From Chitinivibrionales bacterium (GTDB taxonomy: Bacteria > Fibrobacterota > Chitinivibrionia > Chitinivibrionales > JANQEN01), in NCBI GenBank assembly GCA_028278335.1, contig JANQEN010000055.1, forward strand, positions 1 through 64,000: a stretch of 64,000 nucleotides of DNA, written 5' to 3'. A model generated the notes under the pieces. That model worked only from the letters and a program-made list of their open reading frames with translations, was not told the origin of the DNA and searched no databases. Position 1 is the stretch's first letter, and each line of letters opens with the position of its first letter. The position numbers and the translations under genes are program-made. Below, one piece after another: positions 34,972-43,969 of the stretch.

Positions 34972-36741
34972 TTAGTGAGTGATCACCAATCGTTCAGTTG
35001 CTTTTACTGCGTTGTTATTCAAATTGACGATGAAACTTCCAGCACCAACTTTTTGTCCAAAATGATCGGTTCCATTCCAAAAGAGAGATCCCTTGTTAGA
35101 TTTTTTAATATTGAACGTCTTAACAAGGGTTCCTTTCATCGAGTAAATATTGATTGTTGCAGCACCTTTTATATTCGCCCAAGAGAGGCTCACACCATTT
35201 TTACGAGGAATCATTTTTAACATCTTTATTCCATGATTGTCCGCAGTATTGGCAATTGAAACAGCATGCTTATTCTTTAATTTCACATTGAGGATTGTTG
35301 CCCTATCATTTACCACATTCACATTACGGATTGTCTTGGCATCATAGTTCGTGTCTGGTTTCATTGTGTTCGGATTAAGCGCGGTAAAGGTAATATTGTA
35401 ATTTCCGCGATAGAGATAGCGGTAATAGTCACCATGGGGTAAAAATGAATAGATATGAGAACTATCTTTATCATGCCCAGAAATAAACACCTTTGCAAGA
35501 ATGGGATCACCAGTGGTAGAGTCTGTTACTGTACCCCGAACACCATTGAGAGCCTGTTCCATATAGGAGAGCATCGCCTCTTTTTGGTATCCCCAGTGAG
35601 CATTAAGCTGACTAGAAGGTAGTTTTTTTGTATAAGAAACTTCTATAGTGAGGTCACGACTTTTTTCAAAATAGGTCGCACCATTCATCCGTTCCCCCCT
35701 TACCACATACCAGCGATAGGCATTGACACAGCCATTTTCTTGTGTAAAGTATCCTGATGGACTATTCCGTTGTGCATTTGAAGCCCACTCCTTCCCAACA
35801 TACTCCCACCATGCTTTATCAGCAACATTTTGAGACCAACAACCCCAAATGTAGCATACCAGCTCAGCACCGCTATGAAAATCAGCTTCCAATGAAAACT
35901 TCTTACCCTTTGCAAAATTCTGGATAATTTTAGTTTCCTTTTGGGAAGAAGCTTGCGGGCGGCCAGTTGGGCATTTAAAGCTTCGATTAAGGTCTACACC
36001 ATTGGAGTTTTGACGACGAGAGTTTCTTGTTGAGGTATTGCTTCCATTGTAGGTTCCGTCGGGATTGCCCAAAGGGTTTATCCAAATTTCCATGCTGTCA
36101 ACAAGGCGTTTAACTCTTTTGTCTGAGTTGTATTTTGAAAGCAGATAATCAATTAGACGTAATGTCAGCACGTAACCGCATAATTCATCACCATGCACTG
36201 TTGATTGATAAAAGAAGCGAGGTTCAGCTTCATTCTCTCCTATCTTGTCGGAGATTTTTACAGCAAGATATTTCTTTCCCCGAATTGATTGACCAAACTC
36301 CTCAATCTTACAAAGATTTGGGTAGTCGCTGGCGAATTTATTCATCATGGTTACATATTCGTTGTAGGTTGGATATTTATCCCATTCATAGGGTAAATTA
36401 TTTTCTATTTCCTTAGCGTAGCCTCCGGTAATGACACCCTGTGGAGGATCATTCCACTCAGCTGGAACTGAATAGTTAAAATCATATGCACAAAACTTTT
36501 TAAATTGGTTTTCATTTGCATACACAGAGACTTCATTACCATGTACTTGATCAACATCGACAATTCGGGAAAGTGTCACCACATCAAAATTCGACTTAAT
36601 GGCAACCTTTAGTCGGACTTCACCTCGCTGCGCAAGGTAGCTAGTTGCTTTCTGAGCAAGTGTACTTTGTTCAATGGAATAAGCACTTAAAGTGAGTCCT
36701 ATTAGTAGTAGTGTTCCTACACATTTGAAAAGCTGCTTCAT
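34972..36741 (-). CDS. Secreted M14 zinc carboxypeptidase with C-terminal sorting-like domain (paralogue 4)
   Basis: 589 residues. Signal peptide 1-20 (CVGTLLLIGLTLSAYS). M14 residues H183 and E186 (VHGDEL), GVDLNRSFKCP (~248-258), H289 (DFHSGAE; HSGAE rather than the HGG of its paralogues) and E367 (LTIEVSYT) are present. A regulatory-like domain follows (GVRGTVTDSTTGDPILAKVF) and a C-terminal domain (INIYSMKGTLVKTFNI, GSFIVNL, ending TERLVITH). SD GGAGGAGGG. Same architecture and neighbourhood as paralogues 2 and 3, suggesting tandem duplication followed by divergence. Confidence 0.9.
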   Translation of the reverse strand: MKQLFKCVGTLLLIGLTLSAYSIEQSTLAQKATSYLAQRGEVRLKVAIKSNFDVVTLSRIVDVDQVHGNEVSVYANENQFKKFCAYDFNYSVPAEWNDPPQGVITGGYAKEIENNLPYEWDKYPTYNEYVTMMNKFASDYPNLCKIEEFGQSIRGKKYLAVKISDKIGENEAEPRFFYQSTVHGDELCGYVLTLRLIDYLLSKYNSDKRVKRLVDSMEIWINPLGNPDGTYNGSNTSTRNSRRQNSNGVDLNRSFKCPTGRPQASSQKETKIIQNFAKGKKFSLEADFHSGAELVCYIWGCWSQNVADKAWWEYVGKEWASNAQRNSPSGYFTQENGCVNAYRWYVVRGERMNGATYFEKSRDLTIEVSYTKKLPSSQLNAHWGYQKEAMLSYMEQALNGVRGTVTDSTTGDPILAKVFISGHDKDSSHIYSFLPHGDYYRYLYRGNYNITFTALNPNTMKPDTNYDAKTIRNVNVVNDRATILNVKLKNKHAVSIANTADNHGIKMLKMIPRKNGVSLSWANIKGAATINIYSMKGTLVKTFNIKKSNKGSLFWNGTDHFGQKVGAGSFIVNLNNNAVKATERLVITH

Positions 36742-37174
36742 GTCAGCCCTCCTCCTTAGAGATTTTATTTAGAAATTAAATTTTTCTGCTTGTATAACAA
36801 TTGTTACTTACTAATATAACACAAAACAATTGAAATGGATGATTTGTGTTGTATATTCTCAAAATATTAACAAAGATTATTCAAACACCACCTTTTATAT
36901 CATTCATTTTTATGAGAACAATCGTAATATTTTAGGTGGTTTTCTCTATAACGCATTGTTATTATTAGAGATTACTTACATACCCGTTACATCTATATCA
37001 ATAAAATAATTTATTCTAAAGAAATAATCCTAATAAGCATATTAGCTATGACTATATAATAATCAATTTTTTAAATTAATCAACAGACAATGGACAAATT
37101 CCTTAAAAATTTTATAAAGAAATAGTGCAACGTTATAAATAAAATTTGTTTAGGTATTGGAAACAAATCTTTTG
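36742..37174. other. Long AT-rich intergenic region
   Basis: 433 bp between the M14 gene and the 3' end of the flagellar operon. It contains the flgI terminator (37140-37170) and otherwise AT-rich DNA. No gene is recognised. Confidence 0.45.
37140..37170 (-). terminator. Terminator of the flagellar operon
   Basis: On the minus strand AGATTTGTTT pairs with AAACAAATTT around an 8-nt loop, followed by TTAT. It is located directly after the flgI stop codon. Confidence 0.6.
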
Positions 37175-38311
37175 TTACATTATAACTAACTTTCCCTGTA
37201 ATGCGCCAGCCTCTTTAATTGCTTGGAAAATTGCAATTACATCACGGGGAGCCACTCCCAATGAGTTGAGAGCTTGGGCAAGATCAGACACAGAAGTGGT
37301 GCCTTCCAACACAACCATTTCCATATCCTTCTCCTCAACAACCATTTCTGGATTGGGTATCACCGTTGTTTGCCCCATGCTAAAAGGTTGTGGTTGGACC
37401 ACCTCAGGTATATTAACTACCTCTACTTTCACCCCACCATGGGTGACAGCAATCTCGGAAATTCTAACCTTTCCGCCCGCCACTATCGTGCCAGTGCGTT
37501 CATTCATGACAACCTTTGCTACAGCTTCAACAGCAAAGTTGACATTTTCTACTTTAGAAATAAAATCGACCACATCCACATTAGAGCGAACAGAGTCACG
37601 TACAATAAGCCCATAATTCAAGAGCACAGTGGAAGCATCAACTGCTTTTGCCACAACTTCACGGGGAGATAAATAATCTCTAAATGATTCGTTGATTGCT
37701 TGGGCCATTGATACTGCAGAGGTAAAATCGGGCGAGAAGAGGGCTAAGGAGAGGTCGCTTTCGTCAAGAATGTTAAATTTAAATTCCCGCTGAACAATAG
37801 CACCATCGGGTATTCTTCCAACCAACACATGATTTTTCTTAATATGGGTAAGTCCTCGATTACGAATGTCATAGCCACCGGTTGCTAAAGGACCCTGCGC
37901 ACTGGCATAAATAACTCCATCCGGCCCTTGTACTGGTGTGAGAATCAACGTTCCTCCCTCTAAACTCTGGGCATCACCCAAAGAGGATACCATGATGTCA
38001 AATCGGGTACCCTTTCTTTTAAACGGCGCTAAGGTGCCCGTTACCATTACCGAGGCAACATTCCTCACGCGCATATGGCGGTCTGGAAGCTCGATACCCA
38101 TATTTTTTAACATGTTCTTTATAGTCTGATTTGTAAATATGGTTTGCGTTCTATCTCCTGTACCGGCAAGACCAACAACAAGACCATAGCCAAAAACTTG
38201 AATGTCCTCTAACCCTGCAATGGAAGCAACATCTTTTATTCGAACGTTATTCTGGGCATTGCTAAAAACCAGTAGTGCAACTATAACCAATAGTGTTTTT
38301 TGCATAATCAT
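37175..38311 (-). CDS. flgI: Flagellar P-ring protein FlgI
   Basis: 378 residues. Signal peptide 1-20. Family blocks are clear: VRIKDVASIAGLEDIQVFGYGLVVGLAGTGD (split here only for reading), ASVMVTGTLAPFKRKGTRFD, GGTLILTPVQGPDGVIYA and the C-terminal TTSVSDLAQALNSLGVAPRD. It forms the periplasmic P ring around the flagellar rod, in the peptidoglycan layer. Last gene of flgF-flgG-flgA-flgH-flgI, 31 nt after flgH. No flgJ follows. Confidence 0.97.
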   Translation of the reverse strand: MIMQKTLLVIVALLVFSNAQNNVRIKDVASIAGLEDIQVFGYGLVVGLAGTGDRTQTIFTNQTIKNMLKNMGIELPDRHMRVRNVASVMVTGTLAPFKRKGTRFDIMVSSLGDAQSLEGGTLILTPVQGPDGVIYASAQGPLATGGYDIRNRGLTHIKKNHVLVGRIPDGAIVQREFKFNILDESDLSLALFSPDFTSAVSMAQAINESFRDYLSPREVVAKAVDASTVLLNYGLIVRDSVRSNVDVVDFISKVENVNFAVEAVAKVVMNERTGTIVAGGKVRISEIAVTHGGVKVEVVNIPEVVQPQPFSMGQTTVIPNPEMVVEEKDMEMVVLEGTTSVSDLAQALNSLGVAPRDVIAIFQAIKEAGALQGKLVIM

Positions 38312-38342
38312 TTCTTCTTTCTATACATTATCTTTTGTAAGT

Positions 38343-38915
38343 TTAGAATAACCAGTTTAAAAACCGGGCAAGCACTCCAGGTCGTCGCCCATTATTAGCG
38401 ACACCTTTTCCAGAATAGGTAATTTGAGCATCGGCAATATTGTAAGAATAAACAAAATTATTCGCCTCAATATCCTCCGGCCGTACAACTCCAGAGATCT
38501 TTATTATTTCCTTTTCTTCATTTATTTCCACAATTTTATTACCAAAGATAACCAAATTTCCATTATCCAAAACCTTGACAACACGAGCGGATATCTTAGC
38601 AACGAGCTCGCCCTTTCTTGTGGTTCCCCCAACCCCATCATATTCTATTCCTGTTCCACCGGATGCACCAAAGGAGGGTACAAAATCAAGCTTTCCGCTT
38701 CCCCCAGGGCTTTCCAACTTCATGGTGTTGGATTTACTGGTGCTGGTAGTACTCCTACTGCCGGCTTTTGCATTTTCAACTATAAGTACAGTAAGTAGAT
38801 CATCGGTACGCATTGCTCGATGATCGGTATACAAATTGTAGATATCGCTACAAAAGGCAATCCCGACTATTGACATGATAGTAATTGCTATTATTGTACT
38901 ACGTTTTTGAATCAT
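38343..38915 (-). CDS. flgH: Flagellar L-ring protein FlgH
   Basis: 190 residues. The family core is present: LYTDHRAMRTDDLLTVLIVENAKAGSRS, RKGELVAKISARVVKVLDNGNL, EINEEKEIIKISGVVRPEDI and ADAQITYSGKG. It forms the outer-membrane L ring, implying a true outer membrane. The N-terminus (IAITIMSIVGIAFCSDIY) has a Cys at residue 22, but the residue before it is Phe, so the lipobox is weak. Its start overlaps the flgA stop (ATGA). Confidence 0.96.
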   Translation of the reverse strand: MIQKRSTIIAITIMSIVGIAFCSDIYNLYTDHRAMRTDDLLTVLIVENAKAGSRSTTSTSKSNTMKLESPGGSGKLDFVPSFGASGGTGIEYDGVGGTTRKGELVAKISARVVKVLDNGNLVIFGNKIVEINEEKEIIKISGVVRPEDIEANNFVYSYNIADAQITYSGKGVANNGRRPGVLARFLNWLF

Positions 38916-39916
38916 GGTGCCTCTCCTCGGCTAAGATACACTATCCCCTTACGTAAAACAGTTGCTTTGATTATCTTATGTGACTGCAAATTCTCTACCC
39001 AAACGTCCTCACCGATATACCCATCCTCTCGAGCGCGAGCTGGCATGGAAATTTTTATTCTTCCCTTTTGTAGAGCAATTTCAATAATATCACCTTTGGC
39101 AACATCGGGTTTTGATCGAATACAGTGGGTATGCAAGATAGTTCCTGGGGTCAAGGTCATACGAGCAACTTTTCCCAGAACATCCGATTCTTCTACCAAA
39201 GGGATAAAACGAAAATGTGTTATATCTCTGTTTACCAATTGAATATGATTAGACCGTATTTGATTATTGCGAGACACTTTACTTGACACACACAATACTG
39301 GAGTGGTCACGCTAATCTTGCATATCACCGGGATGATTCTTTCTCCCTCTTCTTGTACAATCTTTAGTATTAACCTAACTGTACCTCGAGGGTAGTCGTC
39401 ATCAAGACCTTCAACCTCAACGGTGTATTTGCTTTTATAACAGTGCCATGATTTATTTGCATTTTCTATATGTATCGAGTAGTCGCCTTTGTCCCATTTA
39501 ATGTGTGACTCTAAATAATTACCTATGGTTGCACGAAAATCTTCAACAGTGCCTTTATGTGATCCTGTCACAATTTTAATTCTGTCAATATTGTTTGAAC
39601 TAATGTTTAAAGAATTATCTTGAGTCATTCGTATTGACTTGATCACATCATGGGTATTTAGGAACCGTGAAAAACCCGCTGGAGCAGATTGACCTACCTT
39701 AACCTTCACAAGTTTTTGCTTTAATAGGGCTATTTCCTTGGCACAGGTTATTCGAGCGATATCACCCAGGAAAATGTCTTTTGAATCTACTGAAGCTTGT
39801 TGATAAAAGGCAAGATGAACTGGTGAAGAAAGAGCTACGCAGGGTAAAAGTGCAAGCACTAGCAATTGTACCCTTACACTTTTTATCGTTTGTGAGATGC
39901 CAGTCCATTGTCTCAT
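38912..39916 (-). CDS. flgA: Flagellar basal-body P-ring formation protein FlgA
   Basis: 334 residues, longer than the usual ~220-240. Membrane/signal segment near residues 14-31. The N-domain (FLGDIARIT) and C-terminal SAF/ChapFlgA domain (VSRNNQIRSNHIQLVNRDIT; LGKVARMTLTPGTILHTHCI; ARAREDGYIGEDVWVENLQS) identify FlgA, the periplasmic chaperone for P-ring assembly. It lies between flgG (36 nt) and flgH (4-nt overlap). The SD is weak, so the start is less certain. Confidence 0.9.
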   Translation of the reverse strand: MRQWTGISQTIKSVRVQLLVLALLPCVALSSPVHLAFYQQASVDSKDIFLGDIARITCAKEIALLKQKLVKVKVGQSAPAGFSRFLNTHDVIKSIRMTQDNSLNISSNNIDRIKIVTGSHKGTVEDFRATIGNYLESHIKWDKGDYSIHIENANKSWHCYKSKYTVEVEGLDDDYPRGTVRLILKIVQEEGERIIPVICKISVTTPVLCVSSKVSRNNQIRSNHIQLVNRDITHFRFIPLVEESDVLGKVARMTLTPGTILHTHCIRSKPDVAKGDIIEIALQKGRIKISMPARAREDGYIGEDVWVENLQSHKIIKATVLRKGIVYLSRGEAP

Positions 39917-39951
39917 GCTAACGTTTCCCTACCCAATGGTATATAAAAAGG

Positions 39952-40740
39952 TTACCGTTTTATATTATTTGCAATTTGCAGCATATCCTCAGACACCTGA
40001 ATCGATTTAGAAACGATCTCATAGGCCCTCTGGGCGGTGATCATATTTACCATTTCATCAACGATTTGAACATTTGATGCTTCGGTATAGCCATGCATTA
40101 TGGTTCCGGTTCCCTCTTCTCCGGGAAGATTGATTATGGGTTCACCCGACCCATCGGTCCGTAAATAGAGATTGTGGCCAACAGCCTTTAGTCCCGCAGG
40201 ATTTATAAAGCGTACTAATTCGATTTGCCCCAATTCTGTGGAGGTCTCCTCACCAGCAAGGCGGGCAATGACCATTCCATCGGCGCTAACACTGATATCT
40301 TGAGCCCCTTCGGGTATAACAATCTGTGGATAAAAGTGAAATCCCGCTGATGTTGACAACGTACCATCACTGGAAAGTTTCATTTGACCATCACGGGTAT
40401 ACGCCATTGAACCATCAGGAAGCATCACCTGAAAAAAGCCCTCACCGCTTATTGCCATGTCCAGGCTGTTGCCAGTTTGACTTACTGATCCCTGTTGAAA
40501 GATTCTCTGGGTCGCCCCAGCACGCACACCAAGACCAACTTCAATCCCGGAGGGTGCCATACTTCCTTCGACATTACGAATTCCAGGTTCCCGTAAGGTT
40601 TGATACATAAGATCCTGAAACTCGATCTTTTGGCGTTTAAAACCATTGGTGTTGACATTGGCAAGATTATTGGAGATAACATCCATGTATAATTGTTGTG
40701 CTTCCATTCCTGTGGCGGCTGTATACATTGACCGTATCAT
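39952..40740 (-). CDS. flgG: Flagellar distal rod protein FlgG
   Basis: 262 residues, the standard FlgG length. N-terminus MIRSMYTAATGMEAQQ and VISNLANVNTNGFKRQKIEFQ, middle MAISGEGFFQVMLPDGSMAYTRDG, and C-terminus GYTEASNVQIVDEMVNMITAQRAYE are diagnostic. It builds the distal rod through the P and L rings. SD AAAGGA. It is between flgF and flgA. Confidence 0.98.
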   Translation of the reverse strand: MIRSMYTAATGMEAQQLYMDVISNNLANVNTNGFKRQKIEFQDLMYQTLREPGIRNVEGSMAPSGIEVGLGVRAGATQRIFQQGSVSQTGNSLDMAISGEGFFQVMLPDGSMAYTRDGQMKLSSDGTLSTSAGFHFYPQIVIPEGAQDISVSADGMVIARLAGEETSTELGQIELVRFINPAGLKAVGHNLYLRTDGSGEPIINLPGEEGTGTIMHGYTEASNVQIVDEMVNMITAQRAYEIVSKSIQVSEDMLQIANNIKR

Positions 40741-40778
40741 ACTTCTATCCTTTGTAATAGGTATTATTCATAGGTAAA

Positions 40779-41516
40779 TTACCCTACTCTTCCTACGCTA
40801 TTTACAGCTTTGTCAAGAGTTTGGTCCTGGGCTAAGAGTGCCTTTTGATCTGCCTCATAATTTCGAAAGGCCTTTATCATAGACACCATGTTTCTAATGG
40901 GATCAGCATTGGAGCCCTCTAAATACCCCTGTTTCAGGATAAAACCCGGTGAATCCAGCACAGGGTTATCAGGTAATTGCGGTTTGAAATAGCTATTGCT
41001 ATCTCTTAGCAAGGCATAGGGCTTTTTAAAATCTGCAATCTTTAGGGTCTCCTTTTCCATGTCATCCTGAATGACTTCGCCACTATTAAGAATACGAACC
41101 TTGCCATCCCGCATATTCAAACGAATAAACCCTTTTTTGCCCATCACTTTTGATCCATCAGATGTAACTAAAAAACCATCAGGATTCAGTGAAAAGTTAC
41201 CATTTCTAGTGTAACGAACTCCCCTGTTGGTCATAATTGTAAAAAAACCAGAACCTTTGATCATGACATCAAGATCATTACTGGTCTTTTTCATAGGCCC
41301 TTCTCGATAATCAACAAACACTTCATCTGTCTTTATTTCACGATTCGCATAGGGATCGAGGTTCTCATCGTTTAGATATTTTTCGTAGGATTTTATAAAG
41401 AGGCCACTCTGTTTAAATCCAGTGGTATTAATATTTGCAAGGTTGTGGGCGATCTGATCCTGTTTTTGCATCAAGGTGGTCATGCCTTGGACCGCTGTTT
41501 TAATTCCTTGAATCAT
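40779..41516 (-). CDS. flgF: Flagellar proximal rod protein FlgF
   Basis: 245 residues. N-terminus MIQGIKTAVQGMTTLMQKQDQ with LANINTTGFKQS, the SNDLDVMIKGSGFFTIMTN block, and C-terminal GYLEGSNADPIRNMVSMIKAFRNYE place it in the FlgF/FlgG family; position before flgG indicates FlgF. A TTG at 41534 is in frame, but AGGGAG lies 7 nt before ATG 41516, which also gives the family N-terminus. First gene of the operon. Confidence 0.93.
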   Translation of the reverse strand: MIQGIKTAVQGMTTLMQKQDQIAHNLANINTTGFKQSGLFIKSYEKYLNDENLDPYANREIKTDEVFVDYREGPMKKTSNDLDVMIKGSGFFTIMTNRGVRYTRNGNFSLNPDGFLVTSDGSKVMGKKGFIRLNMRDGKVRILNSGEVIQDDMEKETLKIADFKKPYALLRDSNSYFKPQLPDNPVLDSPGFILKQGYLEGSNADPIRNMVSMIKAFRNYEADQKALLAQDQTLDKAVNSVGRVG

Positions 41517-41596
41517 GTCATTACTCCCTACCAATAGATAAAATGTGCAATTCCTAAATCAGCACATTTCATGCCCAAAATTATGAAAGTCATATC

Positions 41597-41764
41597 ATGT
41601 TTTTTTACAATGGATTACAAGGTTTATTAAAACATCAAGTTCCTATTATGGGGAGTATATTTCATAGAAAGGTGGAATTATTTTCCTCTGTTACTCATGG
41701 AATCTATCTGGTAGAGTTGAGCAATACACAAACCAGTATCAGAGAAAAGATTGTTATCGAATAG
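41597..41764 (+). pseudogene. Orphan C-terminal sorting-domain remnant (55 codons)
   Basis: A short plus-strand frame in the gap between flgF and the next M14 gene. It encodes MFFYNGLQGLLKHQV and, 20 residues later, HGIYLVELSNTQTSIREKIV before a stop. This is the layout of the C-terminal domains of the peptidases in this window (xIYxxxGxLVK ... GxYLIxLxTxxGSxxxKxVxx). The frame is open only back to a stop at 41555, and there is no signal peptide or passenger. I read it as the last piece of a deleted secreted-protein gene. No SD is seen. Confidence 0.6.
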
Positions 41765-41797
41765 GTATTCAGCAATAAAGCGTACATTAAACATAGG

Positions 41798-41825
41798 AAA
41801 GGCCCACTTTACTAAGTGAGCCTTT
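41798..41825 (-). terminator. Rho-independent terminator
   Basis: AAAGGC-CACTT and AAGTG-GCCTTT arms with a TACT loop, 50 nt past the stop of the M14 gene ending at 41876. The stem may also stop plus-strand transcription. Confidence 0.75.
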
Positions 41826-41875
41826 CTACTTTTGGATATATCTTTTCAAATGATTTTTATCCCCTTCAATCACCC

Positions 41876-43927
41876 TTATCGCACAATCTGTCCCTTTACA
41901 ATACTGGTGCCCTTATCTGTAGAAAGTAAAATCAAATACGTGCCCGCACTGCAATGACGCCCGTTTTTCATTGAGCAATCCCATACAAAGGTGTGGATCC
42001 TTGCAGCTTGTGCATATCCTTTGTTAATGTTCTGAATGGGTCTGCCCATAAGATCATACACAGAAAGAGAATAGGCTCCCTGAGGGATAAACGCCTCAAT
42101 AGGCATTCCCAATGGTGATGCTCGATGAGGCAATATTCGCAGAGTTTGCTTGGTAACATTGATTATTCGTTTATCTACTATAGCTGTGGCAATTCTTTTT
42201 GGGGCTGCCTCAATTGCATCGATGGTTGCTGAGTTATCAGAGTCAATACGCACCCACCGGCCACTTTTAATGCTGGCCGATGACAAATCAAAGGAGGTTT
42301 TTCCCTGGCCATTGCCAAGTTTGACTCCCTCATCGTCAATGATCTTATCAACATCATTATGAATACTCACGCTGTAGCTACCACTAAGGCCATGAATGGT
42401 CAAATCTTTATCACCGGGCTGATCGGTTATGGGTGACTTGGCGCCAAAATCCCAAATCAAATAGCCTTCGATTTTTGCACCAGAACCATCGGGCGATAAT
42501 AGTGAGGAGTAGACCTCTTTTTGCGATATCTCATTATCCAAGGCTACCACATCAGCGGAAAGTGCTGCAAATTGCAACGTCGAATCATACTCTAATTTAA
42601 ACTCTACCTGGGCAAATCCATTTGCATTGGACTGCACGGTTTTGGTTGCCGGCTTGTATCCATTGGCAAATACCGACACTTCAAAGCTGCCTGAGGGATA
42701 GGGGAGGTATTTAAAAAAGGAGCCTGAGCGAGGATCAGAGTAGGTGCCAGCCCCCTTCTCTTTTACCTGAACTCGACCATACACTGGAGAGCCATCGCGG
42801 GCGTCAACAAGTTTTCCCGACACTCCCTTTTGCATCTCCTTAATTACAGCCAAAAACTTGTCCATATGCCATTTGGCAATGTTTTCGATCTCTCGTTCTG
42901 GAGGGTAATGATTGCACTGTTCCGGCAATATTGAGATATTCCCACATTTACCATAGGCACCATCACAACCAATTCCACCTCCCCTATTCTCAAAGATATA
43001 ATAGCTTTCCTGGTTCTCTTTCATTGGCATGGCCGGATACACTTCACCAATGCGATCATAAGCGGCTTTGTCCATAACACCCCCGGAGACCGGTGCGAAA
43101 AAGGGATCCAATGTTGCTTTCATGCCCGCATGGTAATCCAGCGATAAGTACCAGGGAGCCTCGACCATACAGCGAAAATAGGCTTTCATGGTTGGCCATT
43201 GATAGGGCAAAGAGCGATCACTTCCTTTACCACCCATTTTCCAGCCAAAGGCACGGTTTGGGTCTCGTCCATTGTCAAGTGTTCTACGCCCTCGCTGACT
43301 TGCAGTAAATCCATCAATATTTAATATCGGGTGAAACACAAATTCCGATCGATCAACCAACTCTTTTACCTTTTGGTCGGAGCTATAATTCTTCAACAAG
43401 TGGTCGATGATCATCATACAGGTCTCTGTACCGATCTTTTCATTACCATGGCAAGCTCCACTAAAATAGATCCGCTGCCGCATTGCAGTTGCAGGAGCGC
43501 CAAATACAGTAAACTGCAACACCGGTTTATTGCGAAGACTATAGCCGACTGTATCAAAGGTGGTCATGTCTGCATACTTTTTCTCCCAACTATCAAAGAG
43601 TTCAACCACATCATTAAAGGAGTACCATGGTTTATAACTCTCACCGGAATTGCTCTGCGGAGGCTCTATTACCTTATAAGTAAATCCCTCCATTGTTAAA
43701 GCCTCTAATCCTTTTATAGAGACAAAACCGGTGACGTTTTTTGCCTGTACCCGATTCATTTCTACTTGCATTCCCAGATCAAAAAGCTTCTGGATCTCTG
43801 CTTCGCTAGTAACAGTGACCTCTACCAATGTTGAGGCATGATCCTCTGGAGCCATGGGATGCTCTACAGCATGGACTAAAAACATCACAACAATTACACA
43901 GAATACACTCTGTTTAAATAATTTCAC
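41876..43927 (-). CDS. Secreted M14-family zinc peptidase with regulatory and sorting-like domains (divergent paralogue 5)
   Basis: 683 residues from GTG 43927. The ATG at 43939 lies inside the SD (GGAGG, 5 nt before the GTG), so the GTG start is preferred; it gives a clean signal peptide (MKLFKQSVFCVIVVMFLVHA). M14 domain: H160 and E163 (CHGNEK), GRDPNRAFGW and H266 (DYHAG); the terminal catalytic region (SILPEQCNHYPPER) is unlike the other four. A regulatory-like domain (~375-445), a beta-sandwich domain ending GRWVRIDSDNSATIDAIEA, and a C-terminal sorting-like domain (LSVYDLMGRPIQNIN, GTYLILLSTDKGTSIVKGQI) follow. Exported peptidase, substrate unknown. Confidence 0.85.
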   Translation of the reverse strand: MKLFKQSVFCVIVVMFLVHAVEHPMAPEDHASTLVEVTVTSEAEIQKLFDLGMQVEMNRVQAKNVTGFVSIKGLEALTMEGFTYKVIEPPQSNSGESYKPWYSFNDVVELFDSWEKKYADMTTFDTVGYSLRNKPVLQFTVFGAPATAMRQRIYFSGACHGNEKIGTETCMMIIDHLLKNYSSDQKVKELVDRSEFVFHPILNIDGFTASQRGRRTLDNGRDPNRAFGWKMGGKGSDRSLPYQWPTMKAYFRCMVEAPWYLSLDYHAGMKATLDPFFAPVSGGVMDKAAYDRIGEVYPAMPMKENQESYYIFENRGGGIGCDGAYGKCGNISILPEQCNHYPPEREIENIAKWHMDKFLAVIKEMQKGVSGKLVDARDGSPVYGRVQVKEKGAGTYSDPRSGSFFKYLPYPSGSFEVSVFANGYKPATKTVQSNANGFAQVEFKLEYDSTLQFAALSADVVALDNEISQKEVYSSLLSPDGSGAKIEGYLIWDFGAKSPITDQPGDKDLTIHGLSGSYSVSIHNDVDKIIDDEGVKLGNGQGKTSFDLSSASIKSGRWVRIDSDNSATIDAIEAAPKRIATAIVDKRIINVTKQTLRILPHRASPLGMPIEAFIPQGAYSLSVYDLMGRPIQNINKGYAQAARIHTFVWDCSMKNGRHCSAGTYLILLSTDKGTSIVKGQIVR

Positions 43928-43969
43928 ATTGCCCTCCATTAATAATATTGTTGTACAAAAGTGTGTTAG

